Shown here: positions 7,359 to 11,142 of the stretch, in pieces | Numbering within the stretch: the stretch's first letter is position 1 | Layout: each line of letters begins with the position of its first letter | Origin: Flavobacteriaceae bacterium | Lineage (GTDB): Bacteria > Bacteroidota > Bacteroidia > Flavobacteriales > Flavobacteriaceae | Direction of reading: 5' to 3' | Assembly (NCBI GenBank): GCA_029247985.1 | Contig: JAQWKF010000039.1 | Coordinates: forward strand, 1-11,142 | DNA length: 11,142 bases | Program-made: the position numbers and the translations under genes | Notes under the pieces: generated by a model | What the model saw: the letters and a program-made list of their open reading frames with translations, nothing else | Told to the model about the DNA's origin: nothing | The model's database searches: none

Positions 7359-8701
7359 ACCTTATCTTCCATTTCAAAGTCCTCCATAAATTTGGTGGTA
7401 TAGTTCCCTGCAATGTAGTCAGGGTGATCCATCAATTGACGGTGAAAAGGAATGGTTGTCTTTACACCCTCAATAACAAATTCGTCTAATGCACGCTTCA
7501 TTTTGTTAATGGCTTCCTCACGTGTTTGCGCTGTGGTAATGAGCTTGGCAATCATCGAATCATAATGCGGGGGTATCATATATCCACCATATACATGAGT
7601 ATCCAAACGTACTCCGTGACCACCTGGTGTATGAAGCGTCTTGATTATTCCGGGAGATGGTCGAAAGTCATTATAAGGATCTTCTGCATTGATGCGACAT
7701 TCGATAGAATGTAGTTTTGGGATGTAGTTTTTCCCTTCAATTGGCTTTCCAGCAGCAACCTTTATTTGTTCTGCGATCAAGTCAAAGTCAATGACCTGTT
7801 CCGTTATGGGATGCTCCACTTGTATACGGGTATTCATCTCCATAAAATAAAAATTTCGGTGCTTATCAACCAAAAATTCAACAGTTCCTGCACCTTCGTA
7901 TTTGATGAATTCTGCCGCTTTAACTGCAGCAGCTCCCATTTGTTCACGAAGCTTATCGGTCATAAATGGCGAGGGGGTTTCTTCGGTTAATTTTTGGTGC
8001 CTTCTTTGAACAGAACAATCACGCTCAGATAGATGACAGGCTTTTCCAAAAGCATCACCAACAATTTGAATTTCAATATGGCGTGGTTCCTCAATTAGCT
8101 TTTCAAGGTACATATCATCGTTACCAAAGGCAGCCTTGGATTCTTGACGGGCATCTTCCCAAGCCTTTTCAAGATCTTCTTCTTTCCATACGGCACGCAT
8201 ACCTTTTCCACCACCACCGGCAGTTGCTTTTAGCATTACGGGGTATTTTGCTTTTTTGGCCAGTTTCTTACACTCATCAAAGGATTCAATAATGCCCTCA
8301 GAGCCAGGAATTGTTGGCACACCTGCAGCTTTCATGGTTGCTTTTGCAGTGGCCTTGTCGCCCATTTGCTGAATCATTTGTGCAGAAGCACCAATGAATT
8401 TTATTTTGTGCTCTTCACAAATTTTAGAAAATTTGGCATTTTCAGACAAAAACCCATAACCTGGGTGGATGGCATCTGCATTGGTAATTTCAGCCGCCGC
8501 AATGATATTGGGGATCTTGAGATATGATTCACTACTTGGTGCTGGGCCAATACAAACGGCTTCATCGGCAAAACGAACGTGTAAACTATCGGCATCTGCT
8601 TTTGAGTACACAGCTACTGTCTTGATTCCCATTTCACGACAAGTACGGATAACGCGTAGTGCTATTTCGCCTCTATTGGCGATTAAAATCTTGTTAAACA
8701 T
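7355..8701 (-). CDS. accC: Acetyl-CoA carboxylase, biotin carboxylase subunit
   Basis: AccC uses ATP and bicarbonate to carboxylate the biotin carried by AccB, the first half-reaction of malonyl-CoA synthesis. From the ATG at 8701 the protein has 448 residues, as expected for the stand-alone subunit. It begins FNKILIANRGEIALR, has the HPGYGFLSEN segment, the ATP-grasp glycine loop GGGGKG (162-167), the ERDCSVQRRHQK segment, and MEMNTRIQVEHP with Glu288 and Arg292, matching E. coli numbering. The reading frame extends 23 codons further upstream, to 8770, but that extension overlaps the end of accB and does not resemble the family, so it is rejected. The start is 10 bp after the accB stop. It is the last gene of the fabH-accB-accC unit; the carboxyltransferase subunits are not in the window. 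Confidence 0.98.
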   Translation of the reverse strand: MFNKILIANRGEIALRVIRTCREMGIKTVAVYSKADADSLHVRFADEAVCIGPAPSSESYLKIPNIIAAAEITNADAIHPGYGFLSENAKFSKICEEHKIKFIGASAQMIQQMGDKATAKATMKAAGVPTIPGSEGIIESFDECKKLAKKAKYPVMLKATAGGGGKGMRAVWKEEDLEKAWEDARQESKAAFGNDDMYLEKLIEEPRHIEIQIVGDAFGKACHLSERDCSVQRRHQKLTEETPSPFMTDKLREQMGAAAVKAAEFIKYEGAGTVEFLVDKHRNFYFMEMNTRIQVEHPITEQVIDFDLIAEQIKVAAGKPIEGKNYIPKLHSIECRINAEDPYNDFRPSPGIIKTLHTPGGHGVRLDTHVYGGYMIPPHYDSMIAKLITTAQTREEAINKMKRALDEFVIEGVKTTIPFHRQLMDHPDYIAGNYTTKFMEDFEMEDKV

Positions 8702-8711
8702 AGGTCGGGCT

Positions 8712-9200
8712 TTAGGCAGGATCAATAACAAACAACGGTTGGTCAAACTCAACAGGAGTAGAATCTTCAACCAAAATCTTTACGATAGTTCCGCTCATTT
8801 CTGCTTCAATTTCATTGAAGAGCTTCATGGCTTCAATAACACAAAGGGTGTCACCTTCATTAACGCGATCTCCTACTTCAACAAAATTGGGTTTATCTGG
8901 AGCTGGCTTGCGGTAAAAAGTACCGATAATAGGAGACTTAATGGTGTCGCCTGCAGTTTCTGTCGCTGGAGTAGCGGCTGCTTCAACGGGCACTACTGCT
9001 GCTTCAGCAATTGGCGCAGGAGCAACGGGCACAGGTGGCATAGCTAATGGTGCTGCTTGTGGCATTACAGCCATAGGCGCTGCGGATTCGCCCTTATTTG
9101 TTTTGATGGTAATTTTGATCTCGCCCATTTCGAGGTTTACTTCACTTGCCCCAGATTTGGCTACAAACTTTATTAGGTTTTGGATTTCTTTTAATTCCAT
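8712..9200 (-). CDS. accB: Acetyl-CoA carboxylase, biotin carboxyl carrier protein
   Basis: AccB carries the biotin that shuttles carboxyl groups between biotin carboxylase and carboxyltransferase. The 162 residues have the usual three parts. The N-terminal region (MELKEIQNLIKFVAKSG...) leads into a mobile linker very rich in Ala, Pro and Val (about residues 45-90). The biotinyl domain (about 92-162) follows, with SPIIGTFYRKPAPDKPNFVEVG and the biotinylation motif EAMKL (Lys126). An in-frame upstream start (9230) would overlap the fabH end and add ten residues unlike the family; the ATG at 9200 is preferred and is preceded by an A-rich stretch. It lies 11 bp after the fabH stop and 10 bp before the accC start, so the three genes are a tight operon. 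Confidence 0.97.
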   Translation of the reverse strand: MELKEIQNLIKFVAKSGASEVNLEMGEIKITIKTNKGESAAPMAVMPQAAPLAMPPVPVAPAPIAEAAVVPVEAAATPATETAGDTIKSPIIGTFYRKPAPDKPNFVEVGDRVNEGDTLCVIEAMKLFNEIEAEMSGTIVKILVEDSTPVEFDQPLFVIDPA

Positions 9201-9211
9201 GGTTATTGTTT

Positions 9212-10207
9212 TTAAGAGTTGTAAGCCCACGTCAGATAGCTAGCCCCCCAAGTGAAGCCACCCCCAAACGCGGTGAATAGTAATTTTTGATTTTTCTTTA
9301 AAAGGTGTTCGTAATCCCACAGCAATAGTGGTAATGTCGCTGCTGTGGTGTTTCCGTAACGTTCAATATTGATTAACATCTGATCAGATTTGAGGTCTAA
9401 ATGATTGGATATCGCATCTAATATACGTTTGTTTGCTTGATGGGCAACTACAAAGTCAATATCATCTTTCGATAAATCATTGCGCGTGATCACTTGCGTA
9501 ATGGCATCACTCATATTAGATATTGCAAATTTAAATACAGGGCGGCCTTCTTGATGAAGGAAGTGTTGTTTTTTTGACACGGTTTCTTTTGAGGGTGGCA
9601 GCATAGAGCCTCCTGCTTCAATTTTCAAATATGCCCTTCCCTTACCGTCAACACGAAGCACTTCGTCTTGAAGACCGAGACCTTCGTCGTTGGGTTCGAA
9701 TAAAACAGCTCCAGCACCATCTCCAAAAATTACACAAGTAGCTCGATCAGAATAATCAATAATAGACGACATTGTGTCTGCGCCAATAAGTAAGACTTTT
9801 TTATAGCGTCCTGAACTTATGTATGCAGCGGCTGTTGACATACCAAATAAAAAGCCAGAACAAGCCCCTTGCAAGTCATATGCGAATGCATTTGTTGCGC
9901 CAATTTCAGTAGCAACATAGGACGCTGTTGATGAAACAGGCATATCAGGCGTTGCTGTGGCCACAATGATTAAATCGATTTGTGTAGGGTCAAGATTTTT
10001 CTTGTCGAGAAGGTTTTGTACCGCTTTGATAGCCATAAAAGAGGTGCCCAGTGAAGTGGGTTTGAGAATACGACGTTCTCTTATACCTGTACGTGAGACA
10101 ATCCACTCATCGCTTGTATCTACCATTTGCTCTATATCAGCATTGGTGAGCACATGCTCGGGGACGTAGCCTCCAACGGCGGTTATGGCTGCAGTTTTAG
10201 TAGTCAT
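9212..10207 (-). CDS. fabH: Beta-ketoacyl-ACP synthase III
   Basis: FabH condenses an acyl-CoA primer with malonyl-ACP to begin each fatty-acid chain. In organisms making branched fatty acids it accepts isobutyryl- or isovaleryl-CoA primers, which is likely in Bacteroidota but cannot be read from this sequence. The 331 residues carry the full triad: the nucleophilic cysteine in LQGACSGFLFG (Cys116), the histidine in VVAHQANKRI (His256) and the asparagine in ERYGNTTAAT (Asn286). The N-terminal DEWIVSRTGIRERR segment and the closing GGGFTWGASYL are typical. It starts at the ATG at 10207. The 154-bp gap to rpmF holds a terminator, a good promoter match and two palindromes, so fabH heads its own transcription unit with accB and accC. 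plsX, common between rpmF and fabH in other phyla, is absent. Confidence 0.98.
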   Translation of the reverse strand: MTTKTAAITAVGGYVPEHVLTNADIEQMVDTSDEWIVSRTGIRERRILKPTSLGTSFMAIKAVQNLLDKKNLDPTQIDLIIVATATPDMPVSSTASYVATEIGATNAFAYDLQGACSGFLFGMSTAAAYISSGRYKKVLLIGADTMSSIIDYSDRATCVIFGDGAGAVLFEPNDEGLGLQDEVLRVDGKGRAYLKIEAGGSMLPPSKETVSKKQHFLHQEGRPVFKFAISNMSDAITQVITRNDLSKDDIDFVVAHQANKRILDAISNHLDLKSDQMLINIERYGNTTAATLPLLLWDYEHLLKKNQKLLFTAFGGGFTWGASYLTWAYNS

Positions 10208-10241
10208 ATAAACCGAATTGCATAAAACACAATTCTACAAG

Positions 10242-10283
10242 TTTTGGCCAAAATTAGTCAAAAACAACTCGTTTTGGCCAAAA
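10242..10283. repeat. Pair of identical 12-bp palindromes, candidate operator of fabH-accB-accC
   Basis: TTTTGGCCAAAA occurs at 10242-10253 and again at 10272-10283. Both copies are perfect palindromes, both are preceded by G, and they repeat at exactly 30 bp, close to three helical turns. I noticed no other full copy in the window. The distal copy covers the predicted -33 element and the proximal copy covers most of the -7 element of the fabH promoter, a placement typical of repressor sites. The regulator is not identifiable from the window. Confidence 0.6.
10249..10282 (-). promoter_or_regulatory. Predicted promoter of fabH-accB-accC
   Basis: On the minus strand TTTG (10282-10279) is followed after 22 bp by TAATTTTG (10256-10249), an exact match to the Bacteroidota TAnnTTTG -7 box within the usual range of spacing. 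The start of transcription would fall near 10242-10245, leaving a leader of about 35 nt. It lies just downstream of the rpmF terminator, where a new promoter is needed. Confidence 0.6.
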
Positions 10284-10310
10284 AAAGGCTAAAACTTATC
10301 AATAATGCAC

Positions 10311-10340
10311 AAAAAAAGCGCCTTTTACGAAAGGCGCTTT
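10311..10340 (-). terminator. Rho-independent terminator after rpmF
   Basis: AAAGCGCCTTT (10315-10325) and AAAGGCGCTTT (10330-10340) form an 11-bp perfect stem with a 4-base loop. Read on the minus strand, the stem runs into seven consecutive T residues (10317-10311), the classic intrinsic terminator form. It begins 21 nt after the rpmF stop and should end or reduce transcription of yceD-rpmF before fabH. The plus strand would also form the stem, but it has only a short T-tail. Confidence 0.85.
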
Positions 10341-10361
10341 ATATATGTTTAGCTTAAAAAA

Positions 10362-10559
10362 CTATGCTTCAGCTTCGGCAGAATTGTCAATCAAAACCTT
10401 GCCTCTGTAGTATAATTTTCCTTCATGCCAATGTGCACGGTGGTAAAGGTGTGCTTCACCAGTAGTTGTGCAGGTTGCAATTTGAGGCGCTACGGCCTTA
10501 TAATGCGTACGGCGTTTGTCGCGACGCGTTTTGGATATTTTTCGTTTAGGATGTGCCAT
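10362..10559 (-). CDS. rpmF: 50S ribosomal protein L32 (variant lacking the full zinc ribbon)
   Basis: L32 is a small protein of the large ribosomal subunit. The 65 residues begin MAHPKRKISKTRRDKRRTHY, the highly conserved basic N-terminus of L32. The C-terminal half, which in many bacteria holds two Cys-x-x-Cys pairs, keeps only one cysteine (Cys30 in ATCTTTGEAH), followed by several histidines in LYHRAHWHEGKLYYRG. I recall this form as usual for Bacteroidota, so it is a lineage variant, not a decayed gene. It ends with an acidic tail (AEAEA). The start lies 10 bp after the yceD stop, the widespread yceD-rpmF pairing, and a strong terminator follows. Confidence 0.96.
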   Translation of the reverse strand: MAHPKRKISKTRRDKRRTHYKAVAPQIATCTTTGEAHLYHRAHWHEGKLYYRGKVLIDNSAEAEA

Positions 10560-10569
10560 AACAGCTGTT

Positions 10570-11112
10570 TTAGTCTTTTTTTAATTTTTTTAATGCATCC
10601 CACCGGGGATCCGTTGTTTCACTCTCATTGGTGCTTTCGCTTGGATGTAACTCCTCTAGACGGTCTAACAAATCTGATTGAAGACTGCCATTTTCTATAC
10701 CGGGATGTACTTTTTTTTGCGGCACTGCCAACACAATGGTTTCAAACAGTGTTTGAGCAAGATCTAACTGATGTGATCCGTGCGGGAGCACCAGCAGATG
10801 TTCATTTTCATCATTGAATGTCTCGCCAAACTTTACTACCAACTCATGCGTTGGGTTTAGTGGTAAATCAAACAATTCGTTGGTTAGATCACAACCAACA
10901 CGAACGTGTCCAGAAATCGTAAATTCTACTTCAAGCATACTGGCTTTTTTGGTCAAATCAATCTGAACAACAAGCGCAGTACTGCTGAATTCGGTATAAT
11001 TAAAAGCATCAAAGAACGTAGCTGTAATATCGCGATTAAAATGGTGCACTCCTTCTTTTAGTCCAGCGAAAGCCAACACAAAGGGGGCTAAAACATTCTT
11101 ATTATCGCGCAT
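10570..11112 (-). CDS. yceD: YceD / DUF177 family protein (large-subunit rRNA accumulation protein)
   Basis: YceD-family proteins are encoded next to rpmF in many bacteria and are linked to accumulation of 23S rRNA; the molecular role is not settled. From the ATG at 11112 the product has 180 residues, typical for the family. The core shows ISGHVRVGCDLTNELFDLPL (about 84-103), KFGETFNDENEHLLVLPHG, and the VPQKKVHPG segment. The C-terminal DPRWDALKKLKKD tail is the most recognisable signature. An in-frame TTG at 11124 would add four residues, but it lies inside the predicted -7 promoter box, so the ATG is preferred. The rpmF start follows the stop by 10 bp. No metal-binding or catalytic motif is evident. 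Confidence 0.93.
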   Translation of the reverse strand: MRDNKNVLAPFVLAFAGLKEGVHHFNRDITATFFDAFNYTEFSSTALVVQIDLTKKASMLEVEFTISGHVRVGCDLTNELFDLPLNPTHELVVKFGETFNDENEHLLVLPHGSHQLDLAQTLFETIVLAVPQKKVHPGIENGSLQSDLLDRLEELHPSESTNESETTDPRWDALKKLKKD

Positions 11113-11121
11113 TACAGTCGG

Positions 11122-11129
11122 CAAATATA
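11122..11129 (-). promoter_or_regulatory. Predicted -7 promoter element of yceD-rpmF
   Basis: The minus strand reads TATATTTG, an exact TAnnTTTG match, ending only 9 bases before the yceD ATG. Transcription would start about 3-6 nt ahead of the ATG, giving an almost leaderless mRNA. The matching -33 box would lie beyond the right edge of the window, so the promoter cannot be confirmed here. Confidence 0.45.
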
Positions 11130-11142
11130 TAAAATTTGGCGG

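Noticed and set aside
8702..8770. N-terminal extension of accC by 23 codons
   Set aside because: It overlaps the accB end and reads as leucine-rich sequence unlike biotin carboxylase; the conserved protein starts at 8701.
8469..9047. 192-codon plus-strand open frame
   Set aside because: It runs antisense across the accC start and the accB biotinyl region, both of which have complete family motifs; its own translation shows no domain.
8941..9243. 100-codon plus-strand frame rich in Ala, Gly and Thr
   Set aside because: It is the complement of the Ala/Pro-rich linker of accB, whose GC-rich repeats keep the opposite strand free of stops.
10425..10817. 130-codon plus-strand open frame
   Set aside because: It is antisense to both rpmF and yceD and has no recognisable content or start signal.
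1..11142. Mobile element, CRISPR array, toxin-antitoxin or defence locus
   Set aside because: Nearly all sequence is covered by housekeeping genes with intact motifs. I saw no transposase, integrase, spaced repeat array or tRNA-linked attachment site.

Overview
The window is ordinary chromosomal DNA from a member of the Bacteroidota, most likely a flavobacterium-like organism. The evidence is the protein variants (a Tdk beginning MFLEN and an L32 without the usual four-cysteine zinc ribbon), the gene neighbourhoods, the A-rich rather than Shine-Dalgarno start regions, and promoter matches to the TTTG / TAnnTTTG consensus of this phylum. I see no tRNA or rRNA genes, CRISPR, phage, transposon or other mobile element. 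Coding density is very high.

Layout. Positions 1-2287 carry a leftward cluster read from right to left: an unrecognised conserved protein, rsmI (16S rRNA methyltransferase, TTG start) and recJ (exonuclease, overlapping the rsmI stop and running off the left edge). A 73-bp divergent spacer separates it from a rightward cluster at 2361-7349: tdk, alr, asd and a prolyl-oligopeptidase-family lipoprotein. This cluster meets a leftward cluster tail to tail with only 5 bp between stop codons. Read from the right edge, that leftward cluster is yceD (DUF177), rpmF (L32), a strong intrinsic terminator, then fabH, accB and accC.

How the genes relate. The right-hand cluster combines ribosome assembly (YceD, L32) with the first steps of fatty-acid synthesis: AccB/AccC carboxylate acetyl-CoA towards malonyl-CoA, and FabH makes the first condensation. 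Alr (D-alanine) and Asd (aspartate semialdehyde, needed for diaminopimelate) both feed peptidoglycan. Tdk salvages thymidine, RecJ serves DNA repair and RsmI modifies the ribosomal decoding centre.

I found no new enzymatic system. The most interesting non-coding signal is a pair of identical 12-bp perfect palindromes (TTTTGGCCAAAA) placed exactly 30 bp apart. They lie over the predicted -33 and -7 elements of the fabH-accB-accC promoter, directly after the terminator that separates these genes from rpmF. This looks like an operator for an unidentified regulator of fatty-acid synthesis. Other points of interest are the unknown protein next to rsmI, the loss of zinc-ribbon cysteines in both Tdk and L32, and a nearly leaderless promoter in front of yceD.
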